Both the position numbers and the translations under genes were made by a program. A stretch of DNA of 64,000 bases from the NCBI GenBank assembly GCA_017311185.1, contig JAESUZ010001069.1, positions 690,501-754,500 of the forward strand, read 5' to 3'. This DNA comes from Proteles cristata cristata (Eukaryota > Chordata > Mammalia > Carnivora > Hyaenidae). Within the stretch, counting starts at the first letter, position 1. Each line of letters starts with the position of its first letter. Of this stretch, positions 39,301 through 50,860 are shown piece after piece. The notes under the pieces are model-generated. The model saw nothing but the letters and a program-made list of their open reading frames with translations. It did no database searches and was not told where the DNA came from.

Positions 39301-40182
39301 CTTGACCTCAATCGCAGCAATTTCTTACTTGACACATGCCCAAAGGCAAGGGAATCAAGAGAAAAAAATGAACTACTGGCCCTCATCACGATGAGAAACT
39401 TCTGCACGGCAAAGGAAACAATCCATAAAACTAACAGACAACTGACGGAATGGGAAAAGATAGTTGCAAATGACAGATCAGATAAAGGGCTAGTGTGCAA
39501 AATCTATAAGGGACTCACCAAACTCCATGCCCGAAAAACAAACAACCCAGTGAAGAAATGGGCAGAAGATATGAACAGACACTTCTCCAAAGAGGACATC
39601 CAGATGGCCAACAGACACATGAAACGATGCTCAGCATCCCTCCTCATCAGGGAAATACAAATCAAAACCACACTGAGAAACCACCTCACGCCAGTCACAG
39701 TGGCTAAAATGAGCAAATCAGAGAACTCTAGATGCTGGCGAGGATGTGGAGAAATGGGCACCCTCCTACACTGTTGTTGGGAATGCAAACTGGGGCACCC
39801 CCTCTGGGAAACAGTGTGGAGATTCCTCAAAATATTAACCATAGAACTCCCCTATGACCCAGCAGTACCACTGCTAGGAATTTACCCAAGGAATACAGGA
39901 GTGCTGATGCACAGGGGCACATGTACCCCAATGTTCACAGCAGCACTCTCAACAATAGCCAAAACATGGAAAGAGCCTAAGTGTCCATCAACGGACGATT
40001 GGATCAAGAAGATGTGGTTTATCTATACAATGGAATACTACATGGCAATGAGAAAGAATGAAATCCGGCCATTTGTAGCAATGTGGATGGAGCCCGAGGG
40101 TGTTATGCTGAGCAAAATAAGTCAGGCAGAGAGAGTCAGATACTATATGTTTTCACTCATAGGTGGAACAGGAGGAACTTAA
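36342..40182 (+). pseudogene. L1 ORF2, broken in several frames
   Basis: Endonuclease start (IITLNTNGQNAPIKRHRVSD, LQETHFRPED) is at 36342-36815, RT pieces at 37874-38212 and 38280-38520, and a 344-codon C-terminal piece with the Cys-rich [18 protein letters not shown] motif at 39148-40182. Frames change among all three phases, so several frameshifts exist. The RT catalytic block reads FTDD instead of FADD (about 38467-38478). Confidence 0.92.
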
Positions 40183-40402
40183 CAGAGGACCGTGGGAGGG
40201 GGGAAGGGGAAGAATAGGTGGGGAGAGGGAGGGACCCAAACCATGAGAGACTCTTAAATACTGAGAACAAACTGAGGGTTGATGGGGGTGGTGGAGAGGG
40301 GAAAAGGGGTAATGGGCATGGAGGAGGGCACTTGTTGGGATGAGAACTGGGTGTTATGTGGAAACCAACTTGACAATAAACTATAAACAACAACAACAAC
40401 AA

Positions 40403-40975
40403 CAAAGGGGTACACACACCCTGATGTTTATAGCTACATTGTCAACAATAGCCAAATATGGAGAGAGCTCAAATATCCACGGACAAATGAGTGGATAAAG
40501 AATACGGGATGTGTGTATATATATAAACTCAACACCCAAAATTGAACATATATCATGGAATATTACTCAGCCATGAAAAGGAATGAAATCTTGCCATTTG
40601 AAACAATATGGATGGAACTAGAGAGTGTTATGCTAAGGAAAATAGGTCTGTCAGAGAAAGACAAAATCCCTGTGATTTCAGCGATATGTGGACTTTAAAA
40701 ACAAAAGAGATGAATGCGGGGGGATAAAGGCAAGCCGACCAGGAAACAGAGTCTTCACTATAGAGAACAAACAGATGGTTACTGCAGGGGAGTTGGGTGG
40801 GAGGATGGGTTAAACCAGTTATGAGTATTAAGAAGTGCACTTTAGGTAGACACTGGGTGTTGTATGCAAGTGATGAATCACTAATTTTTACACTTGAAAC
40901 TAATGTCACACTCTACGTTAACTAGGTGGAATTTAAATAAAAATTTGGGGAAAAAAGAGAAAGAGAAAAGAGTTT
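40403..40975 (+). mobile_element. Old L1, 3' end resumed
   Basis: Continues the element interrupted at 33742: CCTGATGTTTATAGCTACATT, ACTCAGCCATGAAAAGGAATG, then a 3' UTR to GGAATTTAAATAAAAATTTG. Its mirror is at 58896-59468. Confidence 0.85.
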
Positions 40976-41362
40976 CAGGTGTCAAGTCCAACTTATTGCA
41001 GTAGGAATTTGTAAAATTATGCCCCTCTGGTTTTCAAAGCCAGATGTTACGTGGGATCATCCTCATTCAGCTTGCCTGTGTCTGCGTGCTTGGTGTGAGG
41101 GTTTGTTTCCTTACCCTCCTCATGGCCCTGGTGTCCCTCCATCTTGTGGACAGTCTGGTTTAGCTCTGTACTATGTCTTTGCCCTTCCTATCCTCTTCAA
41201 CGTGGATTCTTCTGTACATTTAAATGTGGAAAGCCTGGCCTACCAGTGTTTAGATTGTGTTCTGGCTCATTCACACTGATGTGGGTTTTATCTAGTTTTG
41301 TCTGTGGGAGGGGTTGAGCTTAGGATCCTCCTACTCTGCTGTCTTCCCGAGAAGTGCATTTT
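40976..41362 (-). mobile_element. L1 5' UTR fragment, antisense
   Basis: Reads on the minus strand from a typical L1 start (GAAGACAGCAGAGTAGGAGG at about 41360) leftwards. Only the 5' leader remains. Mirror at 58509-58895. Confidence 0.75.
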
Positions 41363-41394
41363 TCTTTAATGGGAGAAATCTTAAAAAAATTTTT

Positions 41395-41545
41395 TTGAGA
41401 AATTGACACGCAGATTTTTAAATTTCTATGGAAATGCACAGGACTTAGAATAGGCGAAAAGATTTGAAAAAGGGAGATAAAATTCAGGAAATTTAATTAC
41501 TTCAAGATTTGCTATAAAACTACAGTAATGAAGAATATAATTTTA
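41395..41545 (+). mobile_element. Short L1 ORF2 fragment
   Basis: AAATTTCTATGGAAATGCAC and TCAAGATTTGCTATAAAACT follow the order of ORF2 text near the RT/C-terminal boundary of old L1s. About 150 bp. Mirror at 58326-58476. Confidence 0.6.
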
Positions 41546-41565
41546 GTGTTTATTTTCTTTTCTTT

Positions 41566-43540
41566 ATTTATATCATAATAAGTGTACTCTTTACTCTTAA
41601 TGACTTATTTCAGCCATCTTCCCATCTACCCTTCCTCTCGTCACCATCAATTTGTTCACTATAGTTAGAGTCTGTTTCTTGGTCTCTCTCTCTCTCTCTC
41701 TTTGCTTGTTTGTTTTGTTGCTTAGATTGTACATATGAGTGAGATCATGTGGTATTCGTCTTTCTCTGACTGCCTTATTTCGCTTAGCATTTTTTGTTGT
41801 GGTCCAGTCTGAGAACATCTTTATCTGTCTTTCTGTTCTGTATGATAGCTTTGTTGGATAGAATGTTCTTGACTGCAGATTTCTTCCATTCAGCACTTTG
41901 ACTACCTCATGCCACTCCCTTCTGGTCAAAGTTTCTGCTGAATAATCAGGAGAATTTCTCTTGCTGCTTTAAACTTTTTTATCACTATTTTCTGCTATTT
42001 TCATTATTAGGTGTCTGGGTATGGACCTCCTTGGGTTGAATTTGGGAGGGGGGGATCTTTGCCTCCTATATCTGGATATTTGTTTCCTTCCACAGAGTCA
42101 GGAAGTTTTCAGCTATTATTTCCTCAAGTAAATTTTCAGCTCCTTTTTCTCTCTCTTCTTCTGAGATCCCTATAATGCAAACGTTATTATACTTGGTGGA
42201 GTCACTGAGTCCTTAAGACTATTCTGAATTTACTTACTTTTCTTTCATCTCCTCTGTTCAGCCTGGTTACTTTCCATTACTCTGTCTTCCAAGTCATTAA
42301 TTCATTCCCCTTCTTCACATTTTCTGTTATTTATTCCATCAAAGGTATTTTTAATTCATTTTTTGTGTTCATAATCTCTGGCTGGTTCTTTTTTATCTCT
42401 GTGTTAAGGGTCTCACTGATGTCCTCCATCCATTTCTCAAGTCCAGTGAGTATCTTTAATGATCATTACTTTTGATTCTCTATCAGGCATATTAACTTAT
42501 ATCCATTTCACTTAAGTGTCTTGCTATGGTGTGGTCGTGTTCTTTCATTTGCGACATATTTTCTGTCTCCTTATTTTTTTCTCTCTGTGTCTGTTTCTGT
42601 GTGTTAGGAAAGTCAGTTACTTGTCTTATTCTTAACGAGAAGAAGAGGTCTTGCAGTGCCCTGTACTGCAGGGTTTCTGTTCCCCGGGGCCTGGCACTTC
42701 AGGAAGAGTATTGCTGTTGAGTCTCGGCCTCTTTTTTTCTTTTTTTCTTTTTTTAAGTGTTTTATGTGTTTCTGAGAGAGAGAAAGACAGTGTGAGCAGG
42801 GTAGGGTCAGAGAGAGAGGGAGATACAGAATCTGAAACAGCTTCAGGCTCTGAGCTAGCTGTCAGCACAGAGCCCAACGCGGGGCTCAAACCCACGAACC
42901 GTGAGATCATGACCTGAGCTGAAGTCAGACGCTTAACTGACTGAGCCACCCAGGCGCCCCAAGTCTTGGCCTCTTATTCCTTTAGTCTGATTGTCTGCAG
43001 AGGCTCTGGGTGCCTGTCCTGTGTAGAGTTTGGTCCCCACAGGGGTGAGGCATGTTTTAACAAGGTGTATGGTGGTCTGCTTGGGAAACGAGACCTTCCC
43101 CTGCCACCACTGGAACTGAGGTCCCACAAAACGCATGGGTTGGGAGATGTGGGGTTGGTAGGGTTTGTGCCAGCCTTCTTGGAGGACAGGGCCCACGGTG
43201 CTGGGACTAAGGTGAGTGTGCGTAGGAAAGGCAGACCCGCTCAAAGCACAGCGGGGTCGGGGTGGAGGGGGCATTGGTGTAAGCAAGGTAGGAAATGAGT
43301 GTCAGCTGTGGCTGCTGTTTGTGCGGGGTCTGGGGAGGGAAACGGTGCCTGCTGGTCCTTTGTTCCTGGAGGGGTCTCCCTGTGGTGCCTGTCTCTCTGG
43401 GCCACACTCTGAAAGGAGGAAATTACTCTTCTTCCCAGCTGCCCCTGGTGTTTTTCAAACTGCTGGTTTTTCTACCGCCAAAACCAAGAGCACACTGTAC
43501 ACACGGTATGTTAGCCAATTTGACAATAAATTGTACTTTT
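41566..43540 (-). mobile_element. L1, antisense, ORF2 deleted
   Basis: On the minus strand the order is 5' leader (43540 to about 42480, interrupted by a SINE), ORF1-like text (about 42480-41790, including a 110-codon frame at 41929-41597 starting TRREWHEVVKVLN) and then directly 3' UTR (41780-41566). ORF2 is missing entirely. Mirror at 56331-58305. Confidence 0.75.
42734..42961 (-). mobile_element. SINEC copy within palindrome arm
   Basis: Near-consensus antisense copy with CCCAACGCGGGGCTCAAACC and GACTGAGCCACCCAGGCGCC. AGTCTCGGCCTCTT (42720-42733) and AGTCTTGGCCTCTT (42962-42975) form its target-site duplication with one mismatch. The same copy and duplication are in the right arm. Confidence 0.95.
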
Positions 43541-44010
43541 TAAAAAACCTCCTGGTTCTATGCTGTATCTGCACAGGCTGTTTGCTATCCTGTCCTTTTG
43601 AGGGCAGGGACTCTGCTAATGCCCCCCTGACCATCCTAGAGCCAAGCCAATCGATTTATAAAAATTCCAAGTTTTAAGTCTCACTGGTTTTAAGAACTCA
43701 TGAAATTTGTTTTCGAAGGCAAATATTGTGGGGATTTTTTATGGGCTCCCTGGTGTAAATGGTGGAGGTCTGTTTCCTCCCCTTCTCTGTGCCACAGCTC
43801 CCTCCCCACTGTGGATGGCCATAATCCATTTGCTCCCAGGCCACATCCTTGCTCTTACTACCTTCTTTAATGTGGATTCTTCACTACCTTGAGTTGTGGA
43901 GTTTGTTCCTCTAGTGTTCAGATCTTTTTCTGGATTATATATGCTGATGTGAATGGTCTCTAGTTGTGTCCATGGGATGAAGCAAGCTGAGGGTTCTTGG
44001 ACTTCATCAT
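43541..44010 (-). mobile_element. Second L1 5' UTR fragment, antisense
   Basis: Shares block order with 7966-8470 and ends in CTTGGACTTCATCATCTTCC, the antisense of an L1 start. Mirror at 55861-56330. Confidence 0.6.
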
Positions 44011-45585
44011 CTTCCCAGCCAACTTCCAGAACATAACTTTAGTTTTAAAGAAAAGTTGTGGAGATAGTGAGTTTCTATATAATTTCTGCCTACCCTCTAG
44101 CCACTTTTCCCTAGTGTTAACATCTTCCATAACTATGCACATTTATCAAACTAAGAGACTGACATTGGTACATTACTATTAACTGAACTCCAGAGTTTAT
44201 TTGAATTTCACCAGTTTTCCCACTATTGTCTTTTTCTGTTCCAGGATAACACTGCATTTAGCTGTCACATCTTATTTTCTTTGGATATGTGATAGTTTCT
44301 CAGTCTGGCCTTTATTTATCAGGGCCTTAATTCATAACAGTTTCAAAGATTGGCCAAGTATTGGTGTAATTTACTTCAATTTGGATTCCTTCGATGTTTA
44401 TATAGTGGTTATGAGTTGTTGGTAAAAATACCACAGAGACAATATGCCCTTCTCATAAATATCATCTCAGAGGGTGCATAATATCAAGCAAGAGAGTTTT
44501 TAGTGAACATTGACATACTCCACTTTGATTTTCCCCTCAAAATGCATAAAATTTTCTATAACATAGTGTTGCTTTTATCCTTCAGTCACTTGAAGTCCAT
44601 TTTCTGGACTATACTGCCAGTTCTTGGCTAAGCCAAAGCATTGATAAAAATCCATACCTTATCATTATTATTAGTTCCTCTGATGCCATGGGGAAATTAT
44701 TCTTAATTCTGCCCATTCAGTGTATTTTCCTCTTTCCTCCTAAATAAGAATACAATCATCAACAAACTGGAGTGCAGCTACTTTAGAAGTTGAATGTTTG
44801 GCCCTCCAACATTGATTGAGTTGCCACATGTGAACTATAGTCCTTGTTGACATGGTCCGAAAACATTGGCCTATTTTGGGGGGATTAGGAAGTCCGCAAG
44901 GGGACAGAATTCAGGGGCCAGAGTCAAGAAAGTCGCCTGTTTATGTGTGCAATTGGTATTCCCAGTGGTCTCCACTGTTATATGATCTTGAATGTAGTAT
45001 TATCTTTTAATGACATAACTCTTTCATGCATTTCCTTCCCTAATAGAATGATGATATGTTATAACCTAGGACAGAATGGATATTTCAGATCTCAAAATAT
45101 TTTATGCCCTTTCATAATATAAGAGGTTTCCTTTAAAGCCTAATAAATAGTCCTTTTTAAACAGGACTTCCAAGTAGGGAAATACCTTAAACACATGGGT
45201 AGTTTTCTAGTCCAAAATTCCACTGGTTACTACTCGTTGGAAGTCATAGGCCTTTGCCAAAGGCATCAGTTATCTTGGTGGCATCCAGTCAACACTTCCA
45301 AAATTTTCAGATCATGGAACATGTTATGTTGCAATGGAGCCAATTGTGCCATTGCTCTTTGAAGCTCCAAGAGGACCTTCACTCAAACTGAGATTGTTTC
45401 CTGATAACTTTGTGAATAAGAACCAATAAAATTTCCAGATGATTTCTCAAGAAGTGAAGCTTGATCAATTTGGTGCTCTTGGTTTGATTTTGGAGCTTAA
45501 TAAGACAACAATTTTTGGTTGTCTGAAAAATGTCTTTGGTCATCTTGGTCCAAGTTATGCATGAGAATTTTATCAAACATAAAAA
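44011..45585. other. Unassigned 1.6-kb stretch of the left arm
   Basis: No gene recognised. Positions 44140-44430 look like an old interspersed repeat, but I cannot name it. At 45250-45564 (+) a frame of 105 codons is interrupted by only one TAA (45427-45429); its first part ends ...PSLKLRLFPDNFVNKNQ. It has no ATG-led start and matches nothing I recognise. Mirror at 54286-55860, including mismatch 44605/55266. Confidence 0.45.
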
Positions 45586-48500
45586 GAGGTCTAGGAGGCC
45601 TAGGACTCTTGTCTGTGGGATTTTTGATTACTCATTCCGTTTCTTTGCTGGTTATGGGCCTGCTCTTCCTGTTTTCTGCTTTCTGTTTCTTTCTGTTTCA
45701 GTTTTGGTAGTTCATGAGTTTCTCAGAATTTGTCTATTTCTTATAAATTGCCTGATTTGTTGGTGTATAATTTTTCATTGTTATCTCATAATTGTTTGCA
45801 TTTCTGTGGTGTTCGTTGTGATCTCTCTTCTTTTACTCATGATTTTGTCTATTTGGGGCCTTTCTCTTTTCTTTTTGATATATCTGGCTGGAGGTTTATC
45901 AGTTTTGTTAATTCTTTACAAAAGCAACCCTTAATTTCATTGATGTGTTCTACTGGATGTTTCTGCTGTTTCTATATCATGTATTTCTGCTCAAAGTTTA
46001 TCATTTCCCTTTCTCTGCTGGCTTTACACTTTATTTGTTGTTCCTTTTCTAGCTCCTCTAGATATAACAGAGTTGTGTGTAGGTGTAAAGTTAGGTTGTA
46101 TATTAGGGACCCTTTCTTCTTGAGAAGGGCCTGAATGGCAATGAACTTTCCTCTTAGGACTGCCTTTTGCTGCATCCCAAAGGGTTTGGACTCTCATGTT
46201 TTCATTTGCATTGACTTCCATGTATTTTTAAATCTCTTCTTCAGTTTTTCGGTTAATCCATTCATTCTTTGGTAGGATGTATTTAACCATGTATTTGAGT
46301 GCTTTCCAATTTTTTTCTTGTGGTCGACTTCAAGGTTCATAGAGATGTGATCTGAAAATAGGCATGGTATTATCTTGATTTTTTTTTTGTACTTGTTGAG
46401 GGCTGACTGGTGACCCAGTATGTGATCTATTCTGAAGAATGTTCCATTCACACTCAAAAAGAATGTGTATTCTCCTGTTTTAGGGGTAATATTCTGAATA
46501 TATCTGTTAAGTCCATCCAGCCCAATGTGTCATTCAAAGCCATTGTTTCCTTGTTTTTCTGCTTAGATGATCTGTCCATTGCTATAAGTGGGGTGTTAAA
46601 GTCTCGTAGTATTATTATATTCCTTTAACAATGCGTTTCTTTATGTTTGTTAATAATTGATTTATATATTTGGGTTCTTCAAGTTGGGGGCATAGATGTT
46701 TACAATTGTTAGAGCTCCTTAGTGGATAGACCCCTTAATTGTGGTATAATGCACTTCTTCATCTTTTGTTACAGTTTTTGTTTTAAAATCTAATTTGTCT
46801 CTTGTAAGTATGGCTACTCTGGCTTTCTTTTGACATCCGTTAGCATAATAGGTGGTTCTCCATTTGCTTACTTTCAATCTGCAGGGGACTTTAGGTCTAA
46901 AATGAGTCTCTTGTAGGCAGCATATAGATGGATCTTGGTTTTATTGTTTGTTTGGTTTTTATCACCTTATGTCTTTTGATTGGAGCTTTTAATCCATTTA
47001 TTTTCAGAGTGATTATTGAAAGATATGTATTTAGTGCCATTGTGTCAAGAATAGAGACACACGTATAGTTGTTTCTGGTGATATTTTCAGGTACTTCGTA
47101 GTCTTTGTTGGTTTGGTCTTTTATTATTTTTTTTTCTCCACTCAAAGAGTCTCCCTTAAGATTTCTTGCAGACTTTGTTTAGTGGTCACGAACCCCTTTA
47201 GTTTGGTTTGTCTGGGAAACTCTTTATCTCTCCTATTCTGAATGATAGCCTTGCTGGATAAAGAATTCTTGGCTGTGTATTTTTCCCATTTAGCACACTG
47301 ACTATTTTCTGCCACTCCTTTCTGGCCTGCCAAGTTTCTGTGGAAAAATCTGCTGCCAACTGATTTGTCTTCCCTTGTGGGTTAAAGACTTTTTTCCCTC
47401 GCTGCTTTCAGGATTCTTTTCTTTGTGTATTTTGTGAATATGACTATGATATGCTCTGGTGATGATTAGCTTTTGTTGAATTTAATGGGAGTTCTCTATG
47501 CTTCTTGGATTTTGATGTCTGTGTTCTTCCTCCGATTAGGGAAGTTTTCAGCTATAATTTGTTTGAATAAGTTCTCTGCTCTTTTTCTCTCTCTCTCTTC
47601 ATCTTCTGGGACTCCTATGATAAAAATGTTAATCTGTTTTAATAAGCTGCTGAGTTCCCTAAGTCTGCCTTCATGGTCCATGAGTTTTATTCCCTTTTCT
47701 TTTCAGCTTCATGGTCCATGGCCTTTTATCCCTCTTCGTTTCAGCTTCATTATTTTCCATAATTTTATCTTCTCTATCACTGATTCCCTCCTGTGCTTTG
47801 TCCTTCCTCATTTTTATGGCCTCCATTTGGGATTGCCTCTCCGTTAATAGCATTTTTAATTTCGGCCTGACTAGATTTTAGTTCTTTTATCTGTGCAGTA
47901 AGGGATTCTCTCATGTCTTCTATGCTTTTATCAAGCCCAGCTACTATCTTTATACCTGTTGTTTTAAATTCCAGTTCTGACATCTTATTAATATCTGCGT
48001 TGATTAAATATCTGGCCTCATTTCTTGCTGTTCTTTCCTTTGGGATGAATTCCTCTGTCTTGTATTTGGAGAGAAGGGAATAAAAGCAAAGTAAAGCAAA
48101 ATAAAGATTTTTAAAAATCAAAGAAAAAATTTTTAAGTAAAATAAATAAAGGAAGCTAGATCATGGGTGTGATTTGGTCTGCTTGTTACTAGAAGCGTGG
48201 TAGAAAAAAAGATAGAAAGAGAGTAAAGAAAATAAAAGGTAAAGGAAGAAAGAAAAATTAAATAAAAAATTTAAAGTATATAAACTAAAATAAATTTAAA
48301 AATAAAATAAAAATAAAAATTGATCTTTATCAAACAAAACAAAACAAAACAAAACAAAAACAAAGAAGAAAGAAAAAACAAAAATAAGAAACAACCCCCC
48401 ACCCCCCAACCCTTTAGGTATGCTACATCCCTTCCCCCCTAGAGTTGAAGGTGAGAGCATTCTATGATCAACAGACTTTGTGTGTGCTAGGGGTTTTGTG

Positions 48501-49010
48501 CTATTTTTCTGGGAAAGGAGCCTGCTGCTGTGACTCTCAGGTGCAATTTCCCTAGTGAAGATGAGCGTGCGGGGTGCAGGGGGGCGGGGCCTGGTGTAGC
48601 AGGTCCATTTTCCACTAGATGGCGCTGTTTAGCTCACTCAGATGGCTCAAGCTGGTGGGTGTGGAAAGACAGTGGCTTCACAGTGTTCTCTCTGCCCAGC
48701 AGCAGGCCCTCACAGACCTGTAAAGAGTGACCTTTCCTGTGTCCCTGGTTTCCTTTTGATCCCTGCCTTTACCCTGTCTGTGTCCAAGCTGTCTACCTGC
48801 CAAATAGCATAGCACTCCTGTTTTAACTCAGGTGTCTCTGTGTTTCAAAACTCCACACTTCAGATACCACCCCCAGCCCTGGCCTCACCTGCCCTGATCT
48901 TCTGGGGGAGGGTCTCCCTGCACTGTGTCCAGTGCCAGGCAGCGGATCAGAGTTTATGGTACATCACTGTTACACAGCCTGCATCAGGGTTTGCAGACCT
49001 CCACCAGTAT
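45586..49010 (-). mobile_element. L1, antisense, truncated at both ends; its 5' side is cut by the palindrome boundary
   Basis: Right to left: 5' UTR (49010 to about 48130), ORF1 (about 48121-47140, with KQINIFIIGVPEDEERERKR at about 47650-47590), ORF2 endonuclease (about 47050-46200) and part of ORF2 before the RT (to about 45586). The 5' UTR stops at 49010, exactly where the inverted repeat stops. The right-arm partner continues about 615 bp further to about 50245. Confidence 0.85.
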
Positions 49011-50860
49011 TTCAGTGCTTTGAATCACCAGGCTTCCTTCCTTCTCACTACAGGTTAAGTTTGGCCAATGAGAGGCTCTTGCAGGTGACTGAGAAGTAGA
49101 TGGGGGGATCAGATCAGAGTTTTTGTCCTTCTGGCTCTCACTTTGGTAGACTTGGGTTGGCACTGACCTTTTCCTACAAAGATAGATAATTTAGAATTTC
49201 TCTTCCTGCTGTAGCTAGGCCCTGGGGTTTCACTAAGTGAAAGTGACTCAAAGCACTGAAATTAGTTTCATGGTATATCATGCAAAGTGTAGAAAAAGGT
49301 GACAGTGATCCTGAAGAGATAAAGGGAAATTATTCAGCATAGTTATGTGTCTTTTAAAAAGTCCCACCTGGGATAAAAAGTCCCACCTGGGATAGAATAA
49401 AATATTCTTATTAGGGTCAACAAGATCTATGTAACATGGACCTGCTTTTCTGTCTAATTTAATTTCCTATCAGTCTCCACATACAACTTGTGCTCTAACC
49501 ATATACTGAACTTTACTTCTTCAATGTCCAAGCTCTTCCCCCTGCCTGAGTTTTTTCCTTTGCTTGACAGTTTGTATTCTTCTAAATTTGCCTCAGACTT
49601 CATCTTCCTTAACTTACAAGCATTACCTGATGGTTCTACCAACCTAGACTAAGCTAAGCCTTCTGTTCTCTGTCTTTCCATACTTTTTAAAGTATGGAGC
49701 AGGCCCTGGGGTTTCACTATCTCCTAAACTTACTTTTATAAGTAAACCCTTCATTAAACTTTTTTAATTACCTCTTTTGAATGTGTCATATTTTTGCAAG
49801 TAGCTCAAAAACATTTCATTTCACACCTATAAACTATTTTTTGAAGTTAATCCACTCTGTGTGAAGCACTGTTGTCAATTTTACTGAACACTTTTTGAAA
49901 TGGATTTTGCACAAGGGAGATCAAGTTGCTACATCCCTTGCATTAGATGCTTTTGAATAGAATGCATATTTGTTCTTACTCATAACCTCAAGTTAGCCGA
50001 AGATTTTACATAAGTATAGGTAAGGAGAAATTCTGAATCTATTAATTTGGGTAAAGATGGGGGCATGTAACATGTACTCTGAAAAAAGAATAGTTAATGG
50101 AATATTCCTAAGCCTAAAACTTCGATAATGCAAGAAACTTTGGGTTAGCTGTATGATAATACTAACGTTTTTCCCAATTCTATTAATTTCTCCAAGTAAT
50201 GATTTACAATGTAAAAGGCATTCCAGATGTTGGTGGTAAGACGAAAGAGGAACAGGATGGCCCTAAGCTTGCCCCTCCCTCCAACACAGCTAGATAAATA
50301 TCAAGTCATTATGAACACCCAAGAGATCCATTTGAAGCCTTAGAGAACAGGCTGCACATCTGCAAACTAGGAAAAGAGCCTGTGGAAGATGGTAACTTTG
50401 TAGAGTTAGTGGGAGAAAAGAGCCTCTGGCAGTCCCCAGGGGATAGAGCACTGAATCTGGTGGGAGTAGTGAGAAAAGAGAGAGAGAAAGCATGGAATGA
50501 AAAAAAAAACGAGTGAAAATACATGCAGGGGACTACACAAGAAAACTATTCCCCAATCCTTTGCTGGGGGAAAAAGGAGAGGGTTATAATACTGCCGGTT
50601 TTCTATAAATAGTGGAGCGCAGATTCTGAAGTTTCAGAGGTCTGCAACATTGCCAGGTTCATGCTTAGGTAGATGAGTCGTGCTCCTAAGGGAGAGTAGA
50701 GCTGAGCTCCAGTAGCAGGCAGCCTGAGATCCCTAGGGTTACAGTGGGGAGAAGTGGTTCCCCTGCTTGGAGTGTACTGGTAGAGGTAATATGACCTCTC
50801 CAAGGTCAAAGGACCCCGAGGGAACCATGATCTCTGCCACTCACCAATACAGGAACAAAG
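49011..50860. other. Palindrome spacer, 1,850 bp, not repeated
   Basis: The only part of the mirrored region without a partner. From about 50245 to 50860 it is the 5' leader of the right-arm L1. The remainder shows no gene: a tandem GTCCCACCTGGGATA pair (about 49361-49394), a 19-bp direct repeat AGGCCCTGGGGTTTCACTA (about 49217 and 49701), and otherwise AT-rich text. Confidence 0.9.

Larger units (their letters stand above)
33759..40402 (+). mobile_element. Full-size young L1 (about 6.6 kb), dead
   Basis: Starts GAGGAGGCAAGATGG and has a 5' UTR to about 35420, ORF1 to 36294, ORF2 from 36342 to 40182 and a short 3' UTR ending in a (CAA)n tail. It sits inside the older L1, which resumes at 40403. 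A 12-bp duplication with one mismatch (CAAAGGGATACA at 33743-33754, CAAAGGGGTACA at 40403-40414) flanks it. From 35871 onward it belongs to the left palindrome arm. Its 5' UTR holds a CpG-bearing (GTTC)n run at about 34547-34577. Confidence 0.92.
35871..49010 (+). repeat. Left arm of giant inverted repeat (palindrome), at least 13,140 bp
   Basis: Every position p here pairs with 99,871 minus p on the opposite strand. I checked this at many independent landmarks, from 35914/63957 to 48840/51031, and the offset never changes. Three mismatches were found: 37328 (T; partner reads C), 37381 (G; partner reads C) and 44605 (T; partner reads C). The inner edge is sharp at 49010/50861. The outer edge is unknown because the partner arm reaches the window end. 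Confidence 0.98.

Noticed and set aside
39148..40182. 344-codon open frame as a possible cellular gene
   Set aside because: It is the C-terminal part of L1 ORF2 with its Cys-rich motif, within a broken L1, and is mirrored in the other arm.
42632..43677. Several overlapping frames of 80-150 codons in GC-richer DNA
   Set aside because: They lie in an L1 5' UTR and an inserted SINE, overlap on both strands, and lack protein-like features.
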